Shown here piece by piece: positions 28,696 to 37,546 of a DNA stretch of 64,000 bases (position 1 is the stretch's first letter; each line of letters begins with the position of its first letter). Source of the DNA: Streptomyces sp. NRRL WC-3618 (GTDB lineage: Bacteria > Actinomycetota > Actinomycetes > Streptomycetales > Streptomycetaceae); contig NZ_LGDW01000073.1 in the NCBI RefSeq assembly GCF_001280005.1, forward strand, positions 1-64,000, read 5' to 3'. The notes under the pieces were generated by a model, which searched no databases, was not told the origin of the DNA, and saw only the letters and a program-made list of their open reading frames with translations. Position numbers and translations under genes: made by a program.

Positions 28696-30132
28696 ATGGA
28701 GATGGAGAAAATCCGTGCGCGTGTTCGTGGTCAGGTCCGAGGTCGTGTCCGTGGCCATGTCCGAGGTCGTGTCCGTGGTCATGTCCTCCCGCGCCCGTTG
28801 ACCGCCGCACTCGCGGGGTGTGTGCTACTCGGCGGCGCCCTGATGCTGCTGCCCTCGGACCGTCCCGCCCCGGCTCCGGCGCCTGGTCCGGCGGCTCGTG
28901 CGGGACTGGCGGTGACCGCCGGAGCACCCGCCGTGCTGTCCGACCTGACGGCGTTCATCGGCGACCGTGAGGCGTTCGTACGCGCCCATGCGAGGGACGG
29001 GCAGGCCTGGGCGCAGCTCGGCTCGGCCTATGTGGAGCGCGGCCTGCGGGCGGCGGACACCGCGGACTTCCCGAGGGCGCAGCGGGCGCTGCGTACGTCG
29101 CTGAGGGTGCGCCCGGCGGACAACGCGGAGGGGCTCGGCGCCATGGCCGCGCTGGCGAACGCGCGCCGTGACTTCCCGGCCGCGCGGAAGTGGGGCGAGG
29201 CGGCGGTGCGGCAGGCGCCGAAGCGCTGGACGTCGTATCCGGCGCTGCTCGACGCGTACACGGGCCTCGGTGACTACAAGGCGGTGCGGCGGACGCTGGA
29301 GGACTTGCAGGGGCTGCGTTCCGGGGGCGCGGTACCGGCGGCGCTGGCGCGGGCGGCGGGCGTGTACCGGGACGAGGGCCGGCGCGAGGACGCGCAGGCG
29401 GCGCTCGCGGACGCGGTGGCGCGGGCCGAGACCCGGGCCGAGGAGGCCGAATGGCAGTGCCAGGAGGGCGAGTTGGCGTGGGAGCGGGGTGAACCGGCGG
29501 ACGCGCTGCGGCACTTCACGGCGGCCCGGCGTCTCGATCCCGGGCTGGGTTCCGCGCGGGCGGGCGAGGGACGGGCGTTGGCCGCCCTGGGCCGGCAGGC
29601 GGAGGCCCTCGACGCCTACCGCGCGGCCCTCGCCCGCCAGCCGTCACCTCAACACGCCCTGGAACTAGGCGAATTGTACGAATTCCTGGGGCGGCCCGCA
29701 AAGGCGCAGACTCAGTACGCGGCGCTCCGGGCGCGCATCGTGAAGGAGCAGGTCGACGGTGTCGACGGGGAGTTGCTGCTCGGGCGGTTCGAGGCGGACC
29801 ACGGGGACGCGGGGTCGGCCGTACGGCGGCTCACGGCGGAGTGGGCGCGGCAGCCGGGGCTCGAGGTCGCGGACGCGCTGGGGTGGGCGCTGCACCGGGC
29901 GGGCAAGGACGCGGAGGCGCTCAGCTGGGCGAGGCGGACGACCGACAAGGAGCACGGCGGCGAGGTGCGCAGCGCGCTGTACGCGTACCACCGGGGCATG
30001 ATCGAGCAGGGGCTGGGGCTCACGGGGCCCGCGCGCCGGCATCTGGCGGAGGCGCTGCGGATCAACCCGTACTTCTCTCCGGCGGGGGCGCCGGCGGCGA
30101 AGGCGGCACTGTCGGAACTGGGCGAGCAGTGA
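28696..30132 (+). CDS. TPR protein with single membrane anchor
   Basis: A 478-residue protein. The N terminus is a highly basic tetrapeptide repeat (RVRG, QVRG, HVRG; about residues 8-30) encoded by a 12/24-base tandem repeat. A membrane helix follows (LTAALAGCVLLGGALMLL), then an Ala/Pro linker, then TPR-type helical pairs throughout (for example AWAQLGSAYVERGLRAADTADFPRAQRAL). The basic side inside suggests that the TPR part faces outward. TPRs usually form protein-binding scaffolds. It is not recognised further. The stop codon lies in a 16-base tandem duplication (30120-30151). Confidence 0.85.
   Translation: MEMEKIRARVRGQVRGRVRGHVRGRVRGHVLPRPLTAALAGCVLLGGALMLLPSDRPAPAPAPGPAARAGLAVTAGAPAVLSDLTAFIGDREAFVRAHARDGQAWAQLGSAYVERGLRAADTADFPRAQRALRTSLRVRPADNAEGLGAMAALANARRDFPAARKWGEAAVRQAPKRWTSYPALLDAYTGLGDYKAVRRTLEDLQGLRSGGAVPAALARAAGVYRDEGRREDAQAALADAVARAETRAEEAEWQCQEGELAWERGEPADALRHFTAARRLDPGLGSARAGEGRALAALGRQAEALDAYRAALARQPSPQHALELGELYEFLGRPAKAQTQYAALRARIVKEQVDGVDGELLLGRFEADHGDAGSAVRRLTAEWARQPGLEVADALGWALHRAGKDAEALSWARRTTDKEHGGEVRSALYAYHRGMIEQGLGLTGPARRHLAEALRINPYFSPAGAPAAKAALSELGEQ
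28716..28792 (+). repeat. Tandem repeat encoding RVRG units
   Basis: Imperfect 12-base units, best seen as two 24-base copies of cgaggtcgtgtccgtgg plus (c/t)catgtc, encode the basic N-terminal tetrapeptides of the TPR protein. Confidence 0.75.
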
Positions 30133-30151
30133 GCCGGGCGAGCAGTGAGCT
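30120..30151 (+). repeat. 16-base tandem duplication across TPR stop
   Basis: gggcgagcagtgagcc at 30120-30135 is repeated at 30136-30151 with one change. The TGA stop of the TPR gene is inside the first copy. Confidence 0.85.
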
Positions 30152-30191
30152 GGGCGAGCCGTAACGTCCGGCCCGCCCGGCCGACCACCGA

Positions 30192-31485
<1,294 letters not shown>

Positions 31486-31962
31486 GTGACGATCGACGAG
31501 CTGGACGGGCGGATCATCGTGCTGCTCGCGCGGGAGCCACGGATCGGCGTACTGGAGATGTCCCGGCGGCTGGGGGTGGCGCGGGGGACGGCGCAGGCGC
31601 GGCTGGACCGGCTTCAGTCGAATGGCGTCATCCGGGGATTCGGGCCGCAGGTGGACCCGGCGGCCCTCGGCTACCCGGTCACCGCGTTCGCGACTCTCCA
31701 GATCCGGCAGGGCCAAGGGCCGGACGTACGGGCCCACTTGGCGTCCGTACCGGAGGTGCTGGAACTGCACACGACCACCGGCAGCGGGGACATGCTGTGC
31801 CGGCTGGTGGCCCGCTCGAACGCCGATCTCCAGCGGGTGATCGACCGGGTGGTCGGATTTGATGGCATCGACCGGGCCGCCACGGCGATCGTCATGGAGA
31901 ACCCCGTTCCGCTGCGGATCATCCCGCTCGTGGAACAGGCGGCCTCGGAGCACGGCGACTGA
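31486..31962 (+). CDS. Lrp/AsnC-family transcriptional regulator
   Basis: A 158-residue regulator. An N-terminal helix-turn-helix (IDELDGRIIVLLAREPRIGVLEMSRRLGVARGTAQARLDRLQ) is followed by the RAM ligand-binding domain (VTAFATLQI, VLELHTTTGSGDMLCRLVARSNADLQRVID). Members bind amino acids or aromatic metabolites. Being divergent from hppD, it is a strong candidate regulator of tyrosine degradation. GTG 31486 is the start. The stop codon lies in a 9-base unit repeated three times. Confidence 0.92.
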   Translation: MTIDELDGRIIVLLAREPRIGVLEMSRRLGVARGTAQARLDRLQSNGVIRGFGPQVDPAALGYPVTAFATLQIRQGQGPDVRAHLASVPEVLELHTTTGSGDMLCRLVARSNADLQRVIDRVVGFDGIDRAATAIVMENPVPLRIIPLVEQAASEHGD

Positions 31963-31981
31963 AGCGACTGAAGCGACTGAA
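31955..31981 (+). repeat. 9-base tandem repeat across the Lrp stop
   Basis: gcgactgaa occurs three times in succession (31955-31981). The TGA stop (31960-31962) is in the first copy. Confidence 0.85.
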
Positions 31982-32021
31982 CCGATACGGGTGAACCGGG
32001 ACGGGCTGGAGGGTGATGGCG

Positions 32022-32669
32022 GTGAGCTTCTGGGAGTACCTCGGAAACCGCCATCAGCAACTGCTCACGGACACGTTCCAGCACGCCAGTGCCGTCTTCC
32101 AGTGCATGGTCGTGGCGACGGTCGTCGGGGTGGCGCTCGGCGCCGTCACCTACCGGAGCGAGTGGGCGGCGAGTCTGGCGACCACGACGACGTCGACGAT
32201 CCTGACGGTCCCCTCGCTGGCGATGATCGGCCTGCTCATCCCGGTCGTGGGCCTGGGCGTGGCCCCCACGGTCGTCGCCCTCACCCTCTACGGCCTCCTC
32301 CCGATCGTGCGCAACGCGATCGTGGGCCTGCGCGGCGTCGACCCCTCGCTGGTGGACGCGGCGAAGGGCATCGGCATGTCCCGGGCGGCACGGCTGGCCA
32401 GGGTGGAGCTGCCGCTGGCCTGGCCGCCGATCCTGACCGGTGTCCGGGTCTCGACCCAGATGCTGATGGGCATCGCGGCCATCGCCGCATACGCCTCGGG
32501 GCCGGGCCTCGGCAACGAGATCTTCCGGGGCATCGCCTCGCTGGGCAGCGAGAACGCCCTGAACCAGGTCCTCGCGGGCACGCTGGGGATCATCGTGCTC
32601 GCGCTGCTGTTCGACGCGGCGTATGTGGTTCTGGGCCGGCTGACGATTCCGAGGGGCATCCGTGTCTGA
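32022..32669 (+). CDS. Quaternary-amine ABC permease (OpuCB/ProW type)
   Basis: A 215-residue permease with about five membrane segments and the ABC loop EAA-like motif VDAAKGIGMSRAARLARVELPLAWPPIL, as in glycine betaine/choline/carnitine importers. GTG 32022 is chosen because GGAGGG lies 8 bases upstream; ATG 32016 is only 2 bases from it. It is the first gene of a three-gene set (permease, ATPase, permease) whose next gene overlaps by 8 bases. Specificity for compatible solutes is inferred from the family. No binding domain is fused to it. Confidence 0.88.
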   Translation: MSFWEYLGNRHQQLLTDTFQHASAVFQCMVVATVVGVALGAVTYRSEWAASLATTTTSTILTVPSLAMIGLLIPVVGLGVAPTVVALTLYGLLPIVRNAIVGLRGVDPSLVDAAKGIGMSRAARLARVELPLAWPPILTGVRVSTQMLMGIAAIAAYASGPGLGNEIFRGIASLGSENALNQVLAGTLGIIVLALLFDAAYVVLGRLTIPRGIRV

Positions 32670-33897
32670 GACCAGCGCCCACAGCGCCACGATCGAGGTG
32701 GAGAACCTCACCAAGAGGTATCCGGGAAGCTCCGGGCCGTCCGTCGACAACGTCTCGATGGAGATCAAGGCGGGCGAGACCGTCGTCCTCGTCGGCCCGT
32801 CGGGCTGCGGGAAGTCGACGACCCTGAAGATGATCAACCGGCTGATCGAGCCGTCCGGCGGGCGCATCCGCATCGGCGGCGAGGACGTCACCGACATGGA
32901 CCCGGTGAGGCTGCGCCGCCGGATCGGGTACGCGATCCAGTCGTCCGGTCTCTTCCCGCACATGACCGTCGCCCAGAACATCGCGCTCGTGCCGAGGATG
33001 ACGGGCTGGCCGGCGGGGCGGATCAAGGCCCGGGTGGCGGAGATGCTCGACCTGGTCGGTCTCGACCCCGGCGAGTTCCATGACCGCTATCCGCGTCAGC
33101 TGTCCGGCGGCCAGCAGCAACGGGTGGGCGTGGCAAGGGCGTTGGCGGCCGATCCGCCGGTCCTGCTGATGGACGAGCCGTTCGGCGCGGTGGACCCGGT
33201 CACCCGGGAGCACCTCCAGGACGAGCTGATCCGGCTCCAGCGCGAGCTGCACAAGACGATCGTCTTCGTCACCCACGACTTCGACGAGGCGATCAAACTG
33301 GGCGACCGGATCGCGGTCCTGCGCGAGCGCTCGCACATCGCCCAGTTCGACACCCCCGAGGCGATCCTCACGCACCCCGCCGACGACTTCGTGTCCGGGT
33401 TCGTGGGCGCGGGGGCGGCACTGAAGCGGCTGAACCTCACGCGCGTACGGAACGTGGAGATCACCGACCGTCCGACGGTGACCGTCGGCGACCCGCTCCA
33501 GGAGGTCTTCAACAAGCTCCGGTCCAGCCGTACGAACGAGATCCTGCTGCTCGACAAGCGGCGCCGGCCCTACCGGTGGCTGCGGCGGGGCGACCTGATG
33601 CGGGCCCGGGGTTCGCTGGCGCGCGCCGGCACACCGGTGTCCGGCACGGTGACCCGGGACGCGACCCTGCGGGACGCGCTGGAGGCGGTGCTGACGGACC
33701 ACGCGGGGCGGGTCGCGGTGACGGGGTGGCGGGGCGAGTACGAGGGCGTCGTCGACATGGAGACGCTGATGCACTCGGTGCGCGAACTCCTTCACGCCGA
33801 CCGACTGGAGGCGGTCCGGGGCCGGCACGAGGTGGAGGCGGCGCGGACGGAACGGGAGAGGGACGAAGAGGTAGAGGCAGAGGGGGTGCGGGCGTGA
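32662..33897 (+). CDS. Glycine betaine/proline-type ABC ATPase with CBS region
   Basis: A 411-residue ATPase: Walker A GPSGCGKST, signature LSGGQQQRVGVARAL, Walker B VLLMDEPFG and H-loop THDFDEA are complete. After about residue 250 a CBS-type region follows (VTVGDPLQEVFNKL, LLDKRRRPYRWLRRGDLM, VTRDATLRDALEAVLTDHAGRVAVTG), which in OpuA senses ionic strength or c-di-AMP. The GTG start overlaps the upstream permease and its stop overlaps the next permease by four bases, so the set is translationally coupled. It probably drives osmoprotectant uptake. Confidence 0.92.
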   Translation: MSETSAHSATIEVENLTKRYPGSSGPSVDNVSMEIKAGETVVLVGPSGCGKSTTLKMINRLIEPSGGRIRIGGEDVTDMDPVRLRRRIGYAIQSSGLFPHMTVAQNIALVPRMTGWPAGRIKARVAEMLDLVGLDPGEFHDRYPRQLSGGQQQRVGVARALAADPPVLLMDEPFGAVDPVTREHLQDELIRLQRELHKTIVFVTHDFDEAIKLGDRIAVLRERSHIAQFDTPEAILTHPADDFVSGFVGAGAALKRLNLTRVRNVEITDRPTVTVGDPLQEVFNKLRSSRTNEILLLDKRRRPYRWLRRGDLMRARGSLARAGTPVSGTVTRDATLRDALEAVLTDHAGRVAVTGWRGEYEGVVDMETLMHSVRELLHADRLEAVRGRHEVEAARTERERDEEVEAEGVRA

Positions 33898-34751
33898 CCG
33901 CTACTACGGCGGATACCCGTACGGATACAGGCACGGGCACAGGCCCTTCGGTCCCTGCCGGCAAGGCCCCTGCAGCCACGCTGAGTTGGCAGCGGCTGAC
34001 GCTCCTGCCCTGCGCCCTTCTCCTCGTGCTGCTCGTCACCTGGCTGTGGTTCCGGCAGGCCGATCTGGACGCGATCTCCGAGAACGCGCTGTCGAACGGG
34101 CAGGTGTCGAAGGCCCTGCGCCAGCATGTGGAGCTGACCGTGATCTCGACGTTCCTCGTGCTCGTCATCGCGATCCCGCTGGGCGTTCTGCTCACGCGCA
34201 CGGCCTTCCGCCGGGCGGCCCCGGTGGCGATGGCGGTCGCCAACACGGGTCAGGCGACCCCGGCGATCGGTCTGCTGGCGCTGCTGGTGATCTGGCTGGG
34301 CATCGGCCGGAAGGCCGCACTGATCGGCATCGTGGCGTACGCGGTCCTGCCCGTCCTGTCGAACACGATCGCCGGCCTGAAGGCCAACGACCCGACGCTC
34401 CTGGAGGCCGCGCGGGGCATCGGCATGTCGTCGACGTGGGTGCTGGCCCGGGTCGAACTGCCGCTGGCGGTACCGCTGATCCTCGCGGGTGTGCGTACGG
34501 CGCTCGTGCTGAACGTGGGCACGGCGACGCTGGCCGCGTTCGGCGGGGGCGGTGGGCTGGGGGTGCTGATCACGACCGGGATCACCAGCCGCCGGTTGCC
34601 GGTGCTGATGCTGGGCTCGATCCTCACCGTCGTACTGGCGCTGCTGGTGGACTGGCTGGCCTCACTGGCCGAACTGCTGTTACGGCCACGAGGGTTGGAG
34701 GCGGGGACACGAGACGGCGCCGAGCCGACGGTGACGGCCGGAGGTTCGTGA
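33894..34751 (+). CDS. Quaternary-amine ABC permease (second)
   Basis: A 285-residue permease. A short Thr-rich N-terminal tail is followed by six membrane segments and the EAA loop LLEAARGIGMSSTWVLARVELPLAVPLIL. GTG 33894 overlaps the ATPase stop as GTGA; the longer open frame upstream is only a shadow of the ATPase gene. It forms the heteromeric channel with the first permease. The expected substrate-binding protein gene is absent downstream, where an ArsR-type regulator and its operator begin instead. Confidence 0.88.
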   Translation: MTATTADTRTDTGTGTGPSVPAGKAPAATLSWQRLTLLPCALLLVLLVTWLWFRQADLDAISENALSNGQVSKALRQHVELTVISTFLVLVIAIPLGVLLTRTAFRRAAPVAMAVANTGQATPAIGLLALLVIWLGIGRKAALIGIVAYAVLPVLSNTIAGLKANDPTLLEAARGIGMSSTWVLARVELPLAVPLILAGVRTALVLNVGTATLAAFGGGGGLGVLITTGITSRRLPVLMLGSILTVVLALLVDWLASLAELLLRPRGLEAGTRDGAEPTVTAGGS

Positions 34752-34769
34752 AGTAGGAGCCGAACTTAC

Positions 34770-34809
34770 AAAGGAGTGGTTGCAAAGAATCCCTTGCAAC
34801 CATTCCTTT
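34770..34809. promoter_or_regulatory. Operator and promoter of the ArsR-type regulator
   Basis: AAAGGAGTGGTTGCAA (34770-34785) and TTGCAACCATTCCTTT (34794-34809) are inverted with one mismatch over 16 bases. TTGCAA at 34794 can serve as a -35 box with TACCTT as the -10 box 17 bases on. This puts the transcript start at or very near the ATG at 34830. The operator thus overlaps the promoter, the classic layout for autorepression. Confidence 0.7.
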
Positions 34810-34829
34810 GCAACGCTACCTTTGGACAC

Positions 34830-35417
34830 ATGCCCGAGCAGCCCGAAGAACTCACACCGCACGTACTCGACGCCCGTTCACTGCGCGGTCTCGCCCATCC
34901 CCTGCGGATGCGGCTGTTGACCGCACTGCGGCGCGGCGGGCCCGCCACCGCCTCCCAACTGGCCGCGAAACTGGGCGAGTCGAGCGGCGCGACCAGCTAC
35001 CACCTGCGCCAGCTGGCCACGCACGGCTTCGTCGAGGACGCGCCGGGGCACGGCAAGGGACGGGAGCGCTGGTGGAGGTCGGTCCACGAAGGTGTGCAGT
35101 TCGATGACGCCCTGCTCAAGGACCCCGACCCGGCTGTCCGTGGCGCCGCCGACCTGTTCATCCACGAGGTCGCGAACACGCACACCCGGGAGATCGCGAC
35201 CTGGCTCGGCAACCCGAACGACTGGTCCGTCGCGTGGAAGCGCTCCTCGGACATGAGTGACATGACGCTACGGCTGACCCCCGAGAGCGCCCTCGAACTG
35301 ATCCACCGCATGCACGAACTCGTCGACAGCTACCGCGCCCACGCCCCGGCCGAAGGCACCCCGGAAGCCGAGACGGTACGCGTCCACACCCACGTCTTCC
35401 CGACCCACACGATCTGA
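34830..35417 (+). CDS. ArsR/winged-helix transcriptional regulator
   Basis: A 195-residue regulator. RSLRGLAHPLRMRLLTALRRGGPATASQLAAKLGESSGATSYHLRQLATHGFVED is an ArsR-type winged helix; the C-terminal half has a longer helical region not typical of metal sensors. No Cys pair for metal binding is present, so a small-molecule or metabolic signal is more likely. There is no ribosome site before the ATG and the promoter ends next to it, so the mRNA is probably leaderless. A large inverted repeat upstream should be its operator. A 62-residue protein follows in the same transcript. Confidence 0.88.
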   Translation: MPEQPEELTPHVLDARSLRGLAHPLRMRLLTALRRGGPATASQLAAKLGESSGATSYHLRQLATHGFVEDAPGHGKGRERWWRSVHEGVQFDDALLKDPDPAVRGAADLFIHEVANTHTREIATWLGNPNDWSVAWKRSSDMSDMTLRLTPESALELIHRMHELVDSYRAHAPAEGTPEAETVRVHTHVFPTHTI

Positions 35418-35431
35418 GAGGCGACGCCCCG

Positions 35432-35620
35432 ATGAACCCCGAGACCTACCTCGCCCCGCACACCCTCCACGCCGCCGACCTCCGTGCCGAGGCCGACGCC
35501 CACCGCCTCGCCCAGTCCGCCAAGCGCCCCCCGAAGGACCTGCGCACCCGCGTCGGCTGGACCCTCGTAGAGGTCGGCCTGCGCCTGGCCTCCACACCGC
35601 CGAGGCCCCGGATCGCCTGA
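35432..35620 (+). CDS. Small hypothetical protein
   Basis: A 62-residue basic protein; the ATG at 35432 has GAGG upstream, 14 bases after the regulator stop. The first half (TLHAADLRAEADAHRLAQSAKR) is a charged helix and the second (TRVGWTLVEVGLRLA) is amphipathic, followed by a Pro/Arg tail. Small proteins of this kind often follow ArsR-type regulators in Streptomyces, but I do not know a function. Membrane association through the second helix is possible. Confidence 0.65.
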   Translation: MNPETYLAPHTLHAADLRAEADAHRLAQSAKRPPKDLRTRVGWTLVEVGLRLASTPPRPRIA

Positions 35621-35672
35621 ACCCCGGGCAAGAACGCGTGCCCCACCGCGTATCCGGGCGTATCCGGCGGAG

Positions 35673-36464
35673 CTAACAGCTCGGTACCTTGCCCCGCCCC
35701 GTCTCCAGCGCCACCAAGGCCTCGACCGTCCCCTTGAGCGACGTGACGGGAATCAACCGCAAGCCCTTCGGAAGCTCCGACTTCGCATCCGAGCACTCCG
35801 CACGGGGTACCAGGAAGACGGTCGCGCCGTCGCGACGCGCCGCCTGCGTCTTCAGGGCCACCCCGCCCACCGCGCCGACCGTGCCGTCCGCGTCGATCGT
35901 CCCCGTACCGGCGACGGTGCGACCGCCAGTCAGGTCGCCGCCCTTGCCGTCGCCGTCGAGTTTGTCGACGACGCCGAGGGAGAAGAGGAGCCCGGCGCTG
36001 GGGCCGCCGACATCGGCGAGCTTCAGGCTGACCTTGATCTTGCCGGAGCCCTCGTCCAGGTAGTTCAGGGCCGCCTCGGTCGCCGCGTCCTGCGACTTCC
36101 TCATCTCGGCCGCGTTGTGCTGCTCGATCTCCTTGGTGCTGTTCCCGCTCGGGTACACCGCGTCGCGCGGCATCACGGCCTGGTCGCTGCGGAACCAGCC
36201 GTCGAGTACGTCGCCGAGGGTCACGTGGGTGTCCGGGCCCGTCGCCTCGATGGTCGTCATCCGCAGCTCGCCGCGCGTCTTACGGGTCGTCGCGCCGGTG
36301 ATCGTGATGATCGGGTCGCCCTTGTTGGCGCCGAGAACGTTCGCCGTCAGACCTGGCTGCGCCACGGCGAACGGCAACGGCGCGAACGCCGCCGTGGCGA
36401 GCAGCGCCACGACGGGCAGGGCACAGACGGCGACGGCCCGGGGGCGCGTGAGACGAGAGAGCAC
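35673..36464 (-). CDS. Secreted Lon-type (S16) protease-domain protein
   Basis: A 263-residue protein with an N-terminal membrane/signal segment (AVAVCALPVVALLATAAFAPLP), a linker, and a Lon proteolytic domain. The catalytic dyad is visible as S156 in GGPSAGLLF and K205 in ALKTQAARRDGA. The YlbL family usually has a PDZ domain between the anchor and the protease; none is recognisable here, so it is a shortened form. It should act outside the membrane, probably in quality control. It is convergent with the small ORF at 35432, and the IclR gene lies upstream on the same strand. Confidence 0.82.
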   Translation of the reverse strand: MLSRLTRPRAVAVCALPVVALLATAAFAPLPFAVAQPGLTANVLGANKGDPIITITGATTRKTRGELRMTTIEATGPDTHVTLGDVLDGWFRSDQAVMPRDAVYPSGNSTKEIEQHNAAEMRKSQDAATEAALNYLDEGSGKIKVSLKLADVGGPSAGLLFSLGVVDKLDGDGKGGDLTGGRTVAGTGTIDADGTVGAVGGVALKTQAARRDGATVFLVPRAECSDAKSELPKGLRLIPVTSLKGTVEALVALETGRGKVPSC

Positions 36465-36557
36465 GAGGTCAATCTAACGCGGGGGCCGTTTTCGGCCGGG
36501 GGCGGCTTCCCCGCCCCTCGCCCGCAGAAGATCGCCGGAGCCCGCCTGAGCCCGCCT

Positions 36558-36573
36558 GAGCCCGCCGGGGCTC
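36558..36573. terminator. Short hairpin after IclR gene
   Basis: GAGCCC and GGGCTC pair around gccg just downstream of the IclR stop on the minus strand. A 10-base direct repeat (gagcccgcct) lies next to it. Confidence 0.5.
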
Positions 36574-36578
36574 GCCTC

Positions 36579-37220
36579 TCAGCGCAGCGCCTCGGACACT
36601 TCCCGCGCCGCGTCCATCACCCGCGGCCCCACCCGCTCGGGCACCGCGTCCGCGAGCATCACGACCCCGACGCTTCCCTCGACCCCCGTCACGCCGATCA
36701 GCGGAGCCGCGGCCCCGCTCGCGCCGGCCTCCAACTCCCCGTGCGTGAGGGTGTATCCGGGCTCGACGGGGGGCTGTTGCCGGGCGGAGAGGATGGCCTT
36801 GCCGGCCGCGCCGCGCTCCAGGGGGTGCCGGAAACCGGCCCGGTACGCCACGTGATAGTCGGTCCAGCTCGGCTCGACGACGGCCACGGCGAGCGCCTCC
36901 GTCCCGTCGACCAGGGTCAGGTGGGCGGTCGCGCCTATGTCCTCGGCCAGCGATCTGAGCGCCGGCAGCGCGGCCTCCCGTACGAGGGGATGCACCTGCC
37001 GGCCGAGCCGCAGCACGCCCAGCCCCACGCGGGCCCGGCCGCCCACGTCACGGCGTACGAGCGCGTGCTGTTCCAGGGTCGCCAGCAGGCGGTACACGAC
37101 GGTCCGGTTCACACCGAGCCGGGTCGACAGCTCGGTGACGGTCAGCCCGTGGTCGGTGTCGGCGAGCAGCTTGAGGACGCGCAGTCCCCGGTCGAGCGTC
37201 TGGGAGGTCTCCGCGGTCAC
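36579..37220 (-). CDS. IclR-family transcriptional regulator
   Basis: A 213-residue regulator. The winged helix RGLRVLKLLADTDHGLTVTELSTRLGVNRTVVYRLLATLEQHALVRRD is followed by the IclR ligand-binding domain (LRSLAEDIGATAHLTLVDGTEALAVAVVEP, RHPLERGAAGKAIL, GVEGSVGVVMLAD). GTG 37220 has AAGGAG upstream. IclR proteins sense organic acids or aromatic breakdown products; the target genes are not evident. The gene appears monocistronic, with the Lon-domain gene following 115 bases away. Confidence 0.9.
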   Translation of the reverse strand: MTAETSQTLDRGLRVLKLLADTDHGLTVTELSTRLGVNRTVVYRLLATLEQHALVRRDVGGRARVGLGVLRLGRQVHPLVREAALPALRSLAEDIGATAHLTLVDGTEALAVAVVEPSWTDYHVAYRAGFRHPLERGAAGKAILSARQQPPVEPGYTLTHGELEAGASGAAAPLIGVTGVEGSVGVVMLADAVPERVGPRVMDAAREVSEALR

Positions 37221-37489
37221 GACGCCCACTCCTTCACGTGGTGAGTCGGCGACTCCCTGACGGCTGATGCGTCACCGGTCCCGTGGGCGACGCGCGTCAG
37301 AGGCGGCCGATCGGCGGCGGCCGGGGCTCTCCCGGACACGGTCGCTGCACGACTGCGCTCCGCGGCGGCGCTGCCACGGGGCGTGTACGTGTCGGGGACA
37401 GTAGCGAAGGGAGTTCGCTCAGCGGAAGGCTACGTCCAGAATCCGGTCACTCGACGGTACGGACTGCTGCGCTTCCTCCCGAAATGCAC

Positions 37490-37513
37490 GGCGTGTGCAC
37501 GACCGCACACGCC
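37490..37513. terminator. Hairpin after DEAD helicase
   Basis: GGCGTGTGC (37490-37498) and its exact complement (37505-37513) enclose a 6-base loop just downstream of the helicase stop on the minus strand. The rest of the 37221-37546 gap shows no gene; it includes the region upstream of the IclR start. Confidence 0.65.
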
Positions 37514-37546
37514 CCTCACCGGACGCGCCGGACAGCGGTGCGACGG

